From positions 1 through 64,000 of the forward strand of contig JALNZD010000016.1 of NCBI GenBank assembly GCA_023229505.1: a stretch of DNA of 64,000 bases, written 5' to 3'. The notes beneath the pieces were generated by a model. It worked only from the letters and a program-made list of their open reading frames with translations, did not search any database and had not been told where the DNA came from. The DNA comes from Bacteroidales bacterium. Its GTDB lineage: Bacteria > Bacteroidota > Bacteroidia > Bacteroidales > JAGOPY01. Positions within the stretch are counted from its first letter, which is position 1, and the number at the start of each line of letters is the position of its first letter. A program made the position numbers and the translations under genes. Shown here piece by piece: positions 42,794 to 52,300 of the stretch.

Positions 42794-42988
42794 ATGATTA
42801 TCGTTCCGGTAAAAGAAGGCGAAAGCATTGACAGGGCCTTGAAAAAATACAAGAGAAAATTTGAGAAAACTGGCGTTATAAAAGAATTACGCGATCGCCA
42901 ACAATTCACCAAACCCTCCATTATTAAGCGCAAACAACGGTTGAAAGCTATTTACATCCAACAATTAAGAGAAGCACTGGATCAATAA
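42794..42988 (+). CDS. rpsU: 30S ribosomal protein S21
   Basis: A 64-residue S21 with IIVPVKEGESIDRALKKYKR at the N-terminus and basic KPSIIKRKQRLKA in the middle. It binds the small subunit near the mRNA/anti-SD region. In Bacteroidota S21 helps sequester the 16S 3' end, in line with the scarcity of SD sites in this window. First gene of the rpsU-xerC-hpf run. Confidence 0.95.
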   Translation: MIIVPVKEGESIDRALKKYKRKFEKTGVIKELRDRQQFTKPSIIKRKQRLKAIYIQQLREALDQ

Positions 42989-43084
42989 TTTTCATTTTTT
43001 TTGATATTTTTCTTAAGAAGAAATTTTATTTCAGATATTTTATTATTATATTTGGATTAAAGTTTCTTCTTATTTTTTTGGTGG

Positions 43085-43972
43085 ATGACGAAGGATCGGT
43101 TTCTTGACTATATAACTTACGAAAAGCGCTATTCTCAACACACTATTGTTGCTTACCAGACTGACCTGGAGCAGTTTTTCACTTTTCTGACCAACCAGTA
43201 TAATATTTCTGACATTAATAATGTAAACCACCAGATCATCCGGTCGTGGGTCGTCAGCCTGATGGAAAGTGGCAATACAGCCAGAACCGTCAACCGGAAA
43301 ATAACCACCTTAAAATCTTACTTCAAATTTCTTGTCAAAGAAGAATCAATACAGGAAAACCCCATGAACCGGGTGGTTGCTCCGAAGACTTCCCAAAGGC
43401 TGCCGGTTTTCGTGGAGCAGGAAAGCATGAACATACTTTTTGAAGAAGTTGATTTTGGCGAAGGTTACCCAGCCATCCGTGACCGGTTGATCATGGAACT
43501 GTTTTACGCAACCGGGATGCGGTTATCTGAACTGATCAACCTGAAAGATGCAGACATTGACCTGTATAAAAATGTACTTAAAGTTACGGGCAAGCGCAAT
43601 AAACAGCGGATAATCCCGTTCTCTGCTAATCTGGTCAATATGCTCCGTGAATACCTTGAAATGAAGAGAAAGACATTCCCGGTGAACGAGCAGGACACTC
43701 ACCTTTTCCTGACAAATAAAGGTGAAAAGCTCTACCCCAAAATGGTTTATCGCATGGTGCACCATTACCTCAACCTGGTTACCACAATCAGCAAGCGCAG
43801 TCCGCATGTGATCCGTCATACTTTTGCCACGCACATGCTGAATAACGGTGCCGACCTCAATGCCATCAAAGAAATCCTGGGTCATGCCAACCTTGCGGCA
43901 ACCCAGGTCTATACCCATAATACGATTGAAAAGCTTAAATCAATATATAAACAGGCCCATCCCAGGGCTTAA
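43085..43972 (+). CDS. xerC: Tyrosine recombinase XerC/XerD
   Basis: A 295-residue chromosome-dimer recombinase. The SAM-like N-domain (TYEKRYSQHTIVAYQTDLEQ) is followed by a catalytic domain with all six residues: Arg in ATGMRLSELINL, Lys in VTGKRNKQRIIP, HxxR in HVIRHTFATHML, His in LGHANLAATQ and Tyr in QVYTHN. Full family length. Whether it is XerC or XerD cannot be decided by eye; the rpsU/hpf context favours the housekeeping copy, not an integron or phage integrase. Confidence 0.85.
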   Translation: MTKDRFLDYITYEKRYSQHTIVAYQTDLEQFFTFLTNQYNISDINNVNHQIIRSWVVSLMESGNTARTVNRKITTLKSYFKFLVKEESIQENPMNRVVAPKTSQRLPVFVEQESMNILFEEVDFGEGYPAIRDRLIMELFYATGMRLSELINLKDADIDLYKNVLKVTGKRNKQRIIPFSANLVNMLREYLEMKRKTFPVNEQDTHLFLTNKGEKLYPKMVYRMVHHYLNLVTTISKRSPHVIRHTFATHMLNNGADLNAIKEILGHANLAATQVYTHNTIEKLKSIYKQAHPRA

Positions 43973-43994
43973 CCTAAATATGGAGGATTTACTT

Positions 43995-44297
43995 ATGAGA
44001 TTAAACATCAATGCTGTTCATTTCAAGGCTGACAAGAAACTTATCGCCTTTATCAAGGAGAAGATGGAAAAGATCACCCAGGTATTCGAAGGGGTAATCG
44101 ACACAGAGGTATCGCTTAAAGTCGAAAATTCGGATATGCGGGAGAATAAGATTACGGAGATCCTGGTAACTATACCAGGGAATAATTTCTATGTTAAAAA
44201 ACAAAGTGCAACATTCGAAGAGTCTGCAGATGAAGCTGTTGAAGCGCTGAGACGGCAGTTAAAGAAATATAAGGAAAAGGTAAGGGGTAATCACTAA
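43995..44297 (+). CDS. hpf: Ribosome hibernation promoting factor (short HPF/RaiA)
   Basis: 100 residues starting MRLNINAVHFKADKKLIAFI. ATG 43995 is chosen because GGAGG (43982-43986) sits 8 bases upstream; the open frame continues back into xerC but is not family-like. It has the beta-alpha-beta-beta-beta-alpha HPF fold with KMEKITQVFEGVI and EESADEAVEALRRQLKKYKE. It binds the 30S decoding centre and silences ribosomes in stationary phase. The short form lacks the C-terminal dimerisation domain. Confidence 0.88.
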   Translation: MRLNINAVHFKADKKLIAFIKEKMEKITQVFEGVIDTEVSLKVENSDMRENKITEILVTIPGNNFYVKKQSATFEESADEAVEALRRQLKKYKEKVRGNH

Positions 44298-44326
44298 ATA
44301 TATTTATCATGATTTAGAAACTTTCT

Positions 44327-44357
44327 TTTGTTAATTCAACAATAATGTCTATTTTTG
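44327..44357 (+). promoter_or_regulatory. Promoter for the tRNA-tuf transcription unit
   Basis: TTTG (44327-44330), 19 bases, TATTTTTG (44350-44357), a clean -33/-7 match. Its last base is the first base of the terminator stem that follows, so the start site should fall inside that stem. Confidence 0.6.
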
Positions 44358-44386
44358 CAGACCTTTTTCGAAAGGTCTGCTTTTTT
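44357..44386 (+). terminator. Rho-independent terminator after hpf, overlapping the tRNA promoter
   Basis: GCAGACCTTT-TTCG-AAAGGTCTGC is a perfect 10-bp stem with a tetraloop, followed by TTTTTT. It ends read-through from rpsU-xerC-hpf 60 bases after the hpf stop. Confidence 0.85.
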
Positions 44387-44402
44387 ATGTTCTTTGCATA
44401 AT

Positions 44403-44476
44403 GCCGATGTAGCTCAGCTGGCCAGAGCAGCTGATTTGTAATCAGCCGGTCGGCGGTTCGAATCCGTCCATCGGCT
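44403..44476 (+). tRNA. tRNA-Thr (TGT)
   Basis: GCCGATG pairs with CATCGGC. The anticodon stem GCTGA/TCAGC holds loop TTTGTAA, so the anticodon is TGT. First of four tRNAs before tuf. Confidence 0.94.
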
Positions 44477-44506
44477 CAAATTGAGAACAAATCAGAGCAC
44501 TTTAAT

Positions 44507-44588
44507 GGGGAGATTCCAGAGCGGTCAAATGGGGCAGACTGTAAATCTGTTGGCTACGCCTTCGGAGGTTCGAATCCTCCTCTCCCCA
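44507..44588 (+). tRNA. tRNA-Tyr (GTA)
   Basis: GGGGAGA pairs with TCTCCCC. Loop CTGTAAA gives GTA. A long variable arm (TTGGCTACGCCTTC) marks a class II tRNA. CCA is encoded (44589-44591). Confidence 0.94.
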
Positions 44589-44595
44589 CCACCTC

Positions 44596-44668
44596 GCGGA
44601 AGTAGCTCATTTGGTAGAGCGACAGCCTTCCAAGCTGTAGGTAGCGGGTTCGAGACCCGTCTTCCGCT
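44596..44668 (+). tRNA. tRNA-Gly (TCC)
   Basis: GCGGAAG pairs with CTTCCGC. Stem ACAGC/GCTGT with loop CTTCCAA gives anticodon TCC. Confidence 0.94.
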
Positions 44669-44673
44669 CCCAG

Positions 44674-44745
44674 GCCTTTGTAGCTCAGGGGTAGAGCACT
44701 TCCTTGGTAAGGAAGGGGTCATGAGTTCAATTCTCATCAAAGGCT
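44674..44745 (+). tRNA. tRNA-Thr (GGT)
   Basis: GCCTTTG pairs with CAAAGGC. Stem CTTCC/GGAAG with loop TTGGTAA gives anticodon GGT. It lies 54 bases before tuf. Confidence 0.94.
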
Positions 44746-44799
44746 CTTAAATAATTTATAGTAAATAAATAACTTTTTAATTTTTAAATATTATTCGAT

Positions 44800-45987
44800 A
44801 TGGCTAAAGAAACCTTTCAACGTACTAAACCGCACGTGAATATCGGCACGATTGGTCACGTTGACCATGGAAAGACCACCCTTACTGCAGCCATCACCCT
44901 GAACTTGCAGGATAAAGGTCTTGCCACTTTTAAATCGTTCGATGAAATTGATAATGCCCCTGAAGAAAAAGCCAGAGGTATAACGATCAACACGGCTCAC
45001 ATAGAATACGAAACTGTTAACCGTCATTACGCTCACGTTGACTGTCCGGGCCACGCCGACTATGTTAAGAACATGGTTACCGGTGCTGCCCAGATGGATG
45101 GCGCTATCCTTGTGGTGGCTGCTACTGATGGTCCAATGCCCCAGACGCGTGAGCATATTCTTCTCGCACGCCAGGTAGGTGTTCCCAAGATCGTTGTATT
45201 CATGAGCAAGGTGGATATGGTTGATGACGAAGAACTTATCGACCTGGTAGATATGGAAATCCGTGAACTTCTCACCTTCTACGGGTTTGATGGCGATAAT
45301 ACGCCTGTGATCCGCGGATCAGCCCTGGGTGCTTTGAATAAAGAGCCTAAATGGATTGAAAAGATCTGGGAACTGATGGAAGCATGTGACACATGGATCC
45401 CGCTGCCAAAGCGTGATATTGACAAGCCTTTCCTGATGCCTGTTGAAGACGTGTTCTCCATCACGGGCCGCGGCACCGTCGCTACCGGAAGGATTGAACA
45501 AGGTGTTATTAAAGTCGGTGAAGCAGTAGAAATTATCGGTCTCGGCGCTGAAAAACTAAAATCAGTCGTTACCGGTGTCGAAATGTTCCGCAAAATCCTT
45601 GACCGCGGTGAAGCCGGTGACAATGCCGGTCTGCTGCTCAGAGGTATTGACAAGGATTCAGTTCGTCGTGGCCAGGTTATTGCTGCCCCGGGTTCCATTA
45701 CTCCTCATACCCACTTTAAAGCTCAGGTGTATATCCTGAAAAAAGAAGAAGGTGGACGTCATACGCCGTTCCACGATAAATATCGTCCTCAGTTCTACTT
45801 CAGGACTACAGACGTTACAGGTGAGATCCAACTGCCGGAGGGTGTTGAAATGATCATGCCAGGCGATAACCTTGCCATCACCGTGAAACTGATTCACGAA
45901 GTGGCTATGGATAAAGGTTTACGCTTTGCCATCCGTGAAGGTGGAAGGACAGTTGGCGCAGGACAGGTAATTGAAATAATTGCATAA
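44800..45987 (+). CDS. tuf: Elongation factor Tu
   Basis: A 395-residue EF-Tu that delivers aminoacyl-tRNA to the ribosome. G1 is GHVDHGKTTLT, the effector region EKARGITINTAHIEYET, G3 DCPGHADYVKNM, G5 RGSALGALN. The G4 motif reads FMSKVD: the usual Asn of NKxD is Ser (codon AGC, one base from AAC). Domains 2 and 3 are complete, with IEQGVIKVGEAVEIIG and EGGRTVGAGQVIEIIA at the end. It lies within the tRNA-tuf-tRNA-secE unit. Confidence 0.96.
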   Translation: MAKETFQRTKPHVNIGTIGHVDHGKTTLTAAITLNLQDKGLATFKSFDEIDNAPEEKARGITINTAHIEYETVNRHYAHVDCPGHADYVKNMVTGAAQMDGAILVVAATDGPMPQTREHILLARQVGVPKIVVFMSKVDMVDDEELIDLVDMEIRELLTFYGFDGDNTPVIRGSALGALNKEPKWIEKIWELMEACDTWIPLPKRDIDKPFLMPVEDVFSITGRGTVATGRIEQGVIKVGEAVEIIGLGAEKLKSVVTGVEMFRKILDRGEAGDNAGLLLRGIDKDSVRRGQVIAAPGSITPHTHFKAQVYILKKEEGGRHTPFHDKYRPQFYFRTTDVTGEIQLPEGVEMIMPGDNLAITVKLIHEVAMDKGLRFAIREGGRTVGAGQVIEIIA

Positions 45988-46048
45988 TTGGTAGGTTAAT
46001 TTCCCGGCCATGCGAATATTTGACCGGGATCGAACCTGCTTTGAGCTT

Positions 46049-46121
46049 ACGGGTGTAGCTCAATTGGCAGAGTAGTGGTCTCCAAAACCATTGGTTGTAG
46101 GTTCGAGTCCTACCACCCGTG
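46049..46121 (+). tRNA. tRNA-Trp (CCA)
   Basis: ACGGGTG pairs with CACCCGT. Loop CTCCAAA on a GTGGT/ACCAT stem gives anticodon CCA. It sits between tuf and secE, the usual place in this phylum. Confidence 0.94.
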
Positions 46122-46138
46122 CAAAACGCATAAGTTAA

Positions 46139-46333
46139 ATGGCAAATAAAATCCAGGCGTACCTTAAAGAAAGTTACGACGAACTTAAACACAAAACCTC
46201 CTGGCCTACATGGAGTGAGCTGCAAAGTAGTGCTATTGTGGTATCTGTTGCTTCCCTGATAATCGCTTTAGTCGTTTATTTGATGGATATCTCATTGAGA
46301 ACATTATTGACCCAGTTTTATAAACTGTTTTAA
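46139..46333 (+). CDS. secE: Preprotein translocase subunit SecE
   Basis: A 64-residue single-helix SecE. The amphipathic part YLKESYDELKHKTSWPTWSE is followed by one membrane helix (AIVVSVASLIIALVVYLMDI). It clamps SecY in the translocon. Between tRNA-Trp and nusG. Confidence 0.93.
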   Translation: MANKIQAYLKESYDELKHKTSWPTWSELQSSAIVVSVASLIIALVVYLMDISLRTLLTQFYKLF

Positions 46334-46400
46334 TAATGATAGTACTACTGAATTTTAATTTAACCTGAATAATTTAATTTTTTCATCCTAAGGGATAAGT

Positions 46401-46943
46401 ATGGGCGAACAGGTCAAAAAGTGGTATGTAGTACGGGCAGTAAGCGGTAAGGAAAAAAAGGTGAAAGAGTATATCGAGAGCGAGATCAACCGCCTTGGAT
46501 TACAGGATTTCCTTTCGCAGGTGCTCATCCCTACTGAAAAAGTTTACCAGGTAAGGAAAGGAAAGAAAATCAGCAAAGAAAGGAATTATTTTCCCGGATA
46601 TGTGCTGATCGAAGCTGCCCTGGTGGGCGAATTAACGCACATCATCCGGAATATCCCTAATGTTCTGGGATTTCTGGGGACAGGCAATGAGCCGAGCCCA
46701 ATGCGCGCCAGCGAAGTCAAACGTATCCTCGGAAAAGTGGATGAGTTGGCCGAGCAGAGCGAAGGCATCAATGTTCCTTTCATCGTGGGTGAAACCGTTA
46801 AGGTGGTCGATGGCCCTTTCAACAGTTTTTCCGGTGTGATCGAAGAGATCAACGAGGAAAAAAAGAAACTGAAGGTAATGGTCAAGATCTTCGGACGGAA
46901 AACCCCGCTGGAACTGACTTTCATGCAGGTGGAAAAAGAATGA
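46401..46943 (+). CDS. nusG: Transcription termination/antitermination protein NusG
   Basis: A 180-residue NusG. NGN domain with KKWYVVRAVSGKEKKVKEYI and NYFPGYVLIEA; the C-terminal KOW domain has VGETVKVVDGPFNSFSGVIE. It binds RNA polymerase and modulates pausing and Rho action. Cotranscribed with secE and the rpl genes. Confidence 0.95.
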   Translation: MGEQVKKWYVVRAVSGKEKKVKEYIESEINRLGLQDFLSQVLIPTEKVYQVRKGKKISKERNYFPGYVLIEAALVGELTHIIRNIPNVLGFLGTGNEPSPMRASEVKRILGKVDELAEQSEGINVPFIVGETVKVVDGPFNSFSGVIEEINEEKKKLKVMVKIFGRKTPLELTFMQVEKE

Positions 46944-46988
46944 CACAGGTTATCCTTTAATTAATTAACATTTCAATCTTTTAATAGC

Positions 46989-47435
46989 ATGGCAAAAGAA
47001 GTTGCTGGAATGATCAAACTGCAAATCAAAGGGGCAGCTGCTAACCCTTCTCCCCCGGTTGGTCCTGCACTTGGTTCAAAAGGCGTGAACATCATGGAGT
47101 TTTGTAAACAGTTCAACGCCCGTACCCAGGATCAGCCCGGGAAATTACTCCCGGTGATTATCACGGTGTACAGGGATAAGAGCTTTGATTTCGTGATCAA
47201 ACACCCCCCTGTTGCAGTGCAGTTGATGGAAATGGCCAAAGTCACCAAAGGATCAGCCGAATCAAACCGCACAAAGATTGGATCGGTAACCTGGGACCAG
47301 GTCAAGATAATTGCCGAAGATAAAATGGTGGACTTGAATTGTTTTACGATCGAATCAGCTATGACGATGGTTGCTGGCACTGCCAGAAGCATGGGCCTCA
47401 CCATTAAAGGCGATTCACCGGTCTCTGAGCAATAA
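46989..47435 (+). CDS. rplK: 50S ribosomal protein L11
   Basis: 148 residues. IKLQIKGAAANPSPPVGPAL and GSKGVNIMEFCKQFNART at the N-terminus, GTARSMGLTIKG at the C-terminus. It binds 23S rRNA at the GTPase-associated centre. It precedes rplA by 46 bases. Confidence 0.97.
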   Translation: MAKEVAGMIKLQIKGAAANPSPPVGPALGSKGVNIMEFCKQFNARTQDQPGKLLPVIITVYRDKSFDFVIKHPPVAVQLMEMAKVTKGSAESNRTKIGSVTWDQVKIIAEDKMVDLNCFTIESAMTMVAGTARSMGLTIKGDSPVSEQ

Positions 47436-47481
47436 ACGGGTATATCATTATTCGTGAATTTAACATTAACGAAGTAAAACA

Positions 47482-48180
47482 ATGGCTAAACTAACCAAAA
47501 AACAAAAGGAATCCCTGACGAAGTTTGATAAGGCGAAATCCTACGGGCTAAATGAAGCAGTAGAGGTTGTGAAAGGGATTACTTATACAAGCTTTGATGC
47601 TTCCGTTGACCTCGATGTCCGGTTGGGCGTTGATCCTCGAAAGGCTAACCAGATGGTTCGCGGTATCGTTACCCTGCCCCATGGCACCGGTAAAACGGTT
47701 CGCGTTCTGGCTCTCGTTACGCCCGACAAGGAAGAGGAAGCCATAGCAGCTGGTGCTGATTTTGTCGGACTTGAGGATTACATTGATAAAATCAAGCAAG
47801 GTTGGACCGACATTGATGTCGTGATAACAATGCCTCAGGTAATGCCTAAAATAGGCCCCCTTGGAAAGATCCTCGGCCCCCGCGGTCTCATGCCTAATCC
47901 TAAAACAGGTACGGTAACAATCGACGTGGCCAAGGCAATCAAGGAAGTGAAAGCAGGTAAAATCGACTTTAAAGTCGATAAATATGGCATCATCCATGCC
48001 TCTATCGGAAAAGTGTCCTTCGAAAATGAACAACTCGTGGATAACGCGAGAGAATTACTGCAGACGATTCTTAAACTGAAACCGACTGCAGCCAAAGGAA
48101 CCTATATGAAGAGCGTGTATATGTCAAGTACGATGAGCCCGGGAATTCAAATCGAGCCCAAATCCTTAACAACAGTGTAA
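47482..48180 (+). CDS. rplA: 50S ribosomal protein L1
   Basis: 232 residues with the L1 signature IGPLGKILGPRGLMPNPKTG and TYMKSVYMSSTMSPGI near the end. It forms the L1 stalk and often represses its own operon by binding mRNA; I could not place a binding site by eye. Confidence 0.97.
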   Translation: MAKLTKKQKESLTKFDKAKSYGLNEAVEVVKGITYTSFDASVDLDVRLGVDPRKANQMVRGIVTLPHGTGKTVRVLALVTPDKEEEAIAAGADFVGLEDYIDKIKQGWTDIDVVITMPQVMPKIGPLGKILGPRGLMPNPKTGTVTIDVAKAIKEVKAGKIDFKVDKYGIIHASIGKVSFENEQLVDNARELLQTILKLKPTAAKGTYMKSVYMSSTMSPGIQIEPKSLTTV

Positions 48181-48206
48181 TAACCAAAATTAAGCAAGAC
48201 AGAGTC

Positions 48207-48728
48207 ATGACAAGAGAAGAAAAAGATCAAATGATCGACTCATTGGCGGAAACACTGAAGAGTAGTAATACAGTCTATCTCACAGATATTTCAAAACTGA
48301 ATTCAAGCAACTCCACCAGGTTGCGCTCGCTTTGCTTTAAAAGAAATGTGACGCTACAGGTGGTGAAGAATACTTTGCTTAAGAAAGCTATGGAAAAGTC
48401 TGAAAAAAACTTTGAAGGTCTTTTCGGAATTTTACATGGTCCTACATCCTTGATGATATCTGATTCGGGCAATGTCCCGGCAAAACTAATCAAAGAGTTC
48501 AGAAAGACCTCTGACAAACCCATTCTGAAAGGTGCTTATGTGCAAGAGATGGTGTTTGTTGGTGATGATCAGCTGGATTTATTGATGGCGCTCAAATCGA
48601 AAAATGAACTGATCGCCGATGTCTTGGCATTACTTCAGTCACCCGTTAAAAATGTTATTTCCGGCCTGCAATCAGGCGGCCATAAGCTTTCAGGTATCCT
48701 GAAAACTTTATCGGAAAAGGAAGCATAA
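48207..48728 (+). CDS. rplJ: 50S ribosomal protein L10
   Basis: 173 residues, MTREEKDQMIDSLAETLKSS at the start and VVKNTLLKKAMEKSEKNFEG in the RNA-binding part. The C-terminal helix binds L7/L12 dimers. Only 26 bases separate it from rplA. Confidence 0.96.
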   Translation: MTREEKDQMIDSLAETLKSSNTVYLTDISKLNSSNSTRLRSLCFKRNVTLQVVKNTLLKKAMEKSEKNFEGLFGILHGPTSLMISDSGNVPAKLIKEFRKTSDKPILKGAYVQEMVFVGDDQLDLLMALKSKNELIADVLALLQSPVKNVISGLQSGGHKLSGILKTLSEKEA

Positions 48729-48781
48729 CAAAACAGAATTATTTAAAATTAAAATTGTAAACGTTTAAAAAATAATAAAAA

Positions 48782-49165
48782 ATGGCAGATTTAAAAGCTT
48801 TCGCAGAAAAGTTGGTAAACTTAACCGTAAAAGAAGTCAACGATTTAGCACAGATCCTCAAAGAAGAATATGGAATTGAACCGGCCGCAGCAGCCGCAGT
48901 GATTGCAGCACCGGGAGCAGCAACGGGCGGCGAAGCCGTTGTCGCTGAAGAAAAGACCACCTTCGATGTGATCCTGAAACATGCAGGACAAGCCAAGCTT
49001 GGCGTTGTTAAACTCGTGAAGGAATTGACCAGCCTTGGTCTCAAGGAATCCAAAGAACTTGTTGATGCAGCTCCCAAGGCCATCAAAGAAGGAGTCTCCA
49101 GGGATGAGGCTGAAGCACTGAAGAAACAGCTTGAAGAAGCTGGCGCAGAAGTTGAAGTTAAGTAG
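48782..49165 (+). CDS. rplL: 50S ribosomal protein L7/L12
   Basis: 127 residues: an N-terminal dimerisation helix, an alanine-rich hinge (AAAAAVIAAPGAATGGEAVV) and a C-terminal domain with KLGVVKLVKELTSLGLKESK. Recruits translation factors to the ribosome. Confidence 0.97.
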   Translation: MADLKAFAEKLVNLTVKEVNDLAQILKEEYGIEPAAAAAVIAAPGAATGGEAVVAEEKTTFDVILKHAGQAKLGVVKLVKELTSLGLKESKELVDAAPKAIKEGVSRDEAEALKKQLEEAGAEVEVK

Positions 49166-49208
49166 ATCTGATGAACAGGCTAAAAATATTTAGCCGTTCT
49201 ATTATCGG

Positions 49209-49236
49209 GCCTGGTTCCGCTTTTGGCGGATCAGGC
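49209..49236 (+). promoter_or_regulatory. Hairpin between rplL and rpoB
   Basis: GCCTGGTTCCGC pairs with GCGGATCAGGC around a short TTTTG-containing loop in the 143-base rplL-rpoB gap. No T-run follows, so an attenuator or RNase processing site is likelier than a full terminator. Confidence 0.5.
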
Positions 49237-49308
49237 TCGTCCCCTTTAACATCATCTATCAATTCTTAATGTGCTAAACCGCCCCAACTGGGCATAAAAC
49301 ATAAAACC

Positions 49309-52300
49309 TTGGCATCGAAAAAAGCTGTAAGATTCAATTTCGGATCTTCAAAAGTCAAAGCTAATTACCCTGATTTTCTCGAAATCCAGCTTCAATCCTT
49401 CAAGGATTTCATCCAGCTCGAAACGAATCCGGAAGACCGTGTAAATGAAGGACTCTACAAGGTTTTCAGCGAAAATTTCCCGATTACGGACGCCAGGAAT
49501 AATTTCGTCCTTGAATTCCTCGATTATTTTGTGGACCCGCCACGTTATACTATTGAGGAATGCATGGAACGCGGGCTTACCTATTCCGTGCCGCTGAAAG
49601 CCAAACTTAAACTATATTGTACGGATCCTGAACATGAAGATTTTGAGACGATTATCCAGGATGTTTACCTTGGCATGATCCCCTACATGACTCCCAAAGG
49701 CACTTTTGTCATAAACGGGGCCGAACGTGTAGTGGTTTCCCAATTGCACCGGTCGCCGGGAGTTTTCTTCGGCACCAGCACTCATGCCAATGGAACCCAA
49801 CTCTTCTCAGCCAGGATCATTCCTTTTAAAGGATCATGGATCGAGTTCACGACCGATATCAATAATGTCATGTACGCTTACATCGACAGGAAGAAAAAAT
49901 TACCTGTCACGACATTACTTCGGGCTATCGGTTATGAGACCGATAAGGATATCCTGGAAATTTTCCACCTGGCCGAAGAGGTGAAAGTGAACAAGACTAA
50001 CGTAAAGAAGGTCATCGGCCGGAAACTGGCTGCCCGCGTTGTCAGGGCATGGGTTGAAGATTTTGTGGATGAGGATACCGGTGAAGTCGTTTCCATCGAA
50101 CGTACGGAAGTGTTGATAGAACGGGAAATCGTGATTGAGAAAGAGCATGCCGAATTGATCCTCGAATCAGGTGTTGATACTTTCCTTCTTCACAAGGAAG
50201 ATGTGAATACGCTGGAATACGCGATCATCTTCAACACACTCCAGAAAGATACCGCTAATTCGGAAAAAGAAGCTGTGGAGTATATTTACCGCCAGCTTAG
50301 AAATGCTGAACCGCCTGATGAAGAAACGGCAAGGGGTATCATAGATAAATTGTTTTTCTCCGAAAAAAGATATGACCTGGGTGATGTCGGACGTTACAGG
50401 ATCAACACTAAGCTTGGACTTGATGTTGATCATGCTATCAAAGTCCTTACAAAAGAAGATATTATTTCGATCATTAAGTACCTGGTCGAACTTTCCAATT
50501 CCAAAACTGAGGTTGATGATATCGACCACCTTAGCAACCGTAGGGTGAGGACCGTTGGCGAGCAGCTTTCAGCCCAGTTTGGTGTGGGCCTTGCCCGTAT
50601 GGCCAGAACTATCCGGGAAAGGATGAACGTCAGGGATAATGAAGTGTTCACTCCCATGGACCTCATCAATGCCAAGACTTTATCATCAGTCATTAACTCA
50701 TTCTTCGGAACTAACCAGCTGTCGCAGTTCATGGATCAGACAAATCCATTATCTGAGCTGACCCACAAACGCAGGATATCTGCCCTTGGCCCGGGTGGTC
50801 TTTCAAGAGAAAGAGCCGGTTTCGAGGTCAGGGACGTTCATTATACACATTACGGCCGTCTTTGCACGATCGAAACCCCGGAAGGGCCGAATATCGGGCT
50901 TATCTCATCGCTCTGCGTTTTTGCTAAAGTCAACAACCTGGGATTTATCGAAACCCCCTATAAAAGGGTTGAAAATGGCCAGGTTATGCTGAATGAGCCT
51001 CCGATCTTCCTGAGCGCTGAAGAAGAAGAAAAGAAGATCATCGCACAGGCCAGTGCACCATTGCAAGATGATGGCACATTCCTGAAGGAAAAGGTCAAAG
51101 TCCGTTATCAGGCCGATTACCCGATCATTGCACGGCATGAGGTCGACCTTATGGATACCGCCCCAAACCAAATCGCTTCGATCGCTGCATCACTCATTCC
51201 CTTCCTCGAACATGACGATGCCAACAGGGCATTGATGGGATCAAACATGATGCGCCAGGCCGTCCCGTTGCTGGAACCTGAAGTACCGCTGGTCGGCACG
51301 GGCATTGAAGCCGATGTGGTCCGCGATTCCCGCGTTCTGATCAACGCTGAAGGCGATGGTTATGTAGAATATGTCGATGCCAAGGAAATTGTTATCCGGT
51401 ATACCCGCGATGAAATGGAAAAGCTCGTTAGTTTTGAAGACGATATCAAACGTTATGAGCTGATAAAGTTCCTGCGTACCAATCAGAATACCTGCGTTAA
51501 CCTGCGGCCGATCGTCCGCAAAGGCGATAAGGTATTAAAAGGACAAGTGCTTTGTGAAGGTTATGCTACCAAGAATGGCGAACTGGCTCTCGGCCGGAAC
51601 CTGATGGTGGCATTCATGCCCTGGAAAGGCTATAACTTTGAAGATGCCGTTGTTATAAACGAGAAGGTAGTCAAGGAAGATATCTTTACTTCGATCCATA
51701 TCGAGGAATTCACACTTGAAGTCCGTGATACTAAAAGAGGTATAGAAGAGCTTACCAACGATATTCCCAACGTAAGTGCTGAAGCCACTAAGGATCTCGA
51801 TGAAAATGGCCTTATCCGCATCGGTGCTGAAGTTAAGGAAGGTGATATCCTGATCGGGAAGATCACTCCAAAAGGAGAAAGTGACCCGACCCCTGAAGAG
51901 AAGTTGCTACGTGCCATCTTCGGTGATAAAGCCGGCGATGTAAAAAATGCCTCTTTGAAAGCGCCTCCGGCAATGAAAGGCGTGGTCATCGAAAATAAAT
52001 TGTTTTCAAGGGTAATTAAAGACCGCAAGTCAAGGGCCAAGGAAAAAGATGTCCTGAAAGAACTTGATGACCAGATGCACAAAGAAACCAACGACTTGAA
52101 ATCAAAGCTTGTTGATAAGCTGATGATCCTGGTCAGTGGTAAAACTTCCCAGGGTGTTTATAACAACTTCAAGGAAGAAGTGGTCCCCAAAAAGGCCAAA
52201 TTTACCCAAAAAATGCTGATGGTGCTGGATTATGGCAGCATCAACCCGAATCGCTGGACCTCAGATAAAGAAAAGAATGATCTGATCAAGGTTTTGATCA

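Noticed and set aside
43085..43972. Tyrosine recombinase as an integron or island integrase for the cassettes and the hydrogenase block
   Set aside because: Full-length Xer-type protein in the conserved rpsU-xerC-hpf housekeeping context; no IntI-specific insert seen.
43848..43994. N-terminal extension of HPF overlapping xerC
   Set aside because: GGAGG 8 bases before ATG 43995 and the family N-terminus fix the later start.
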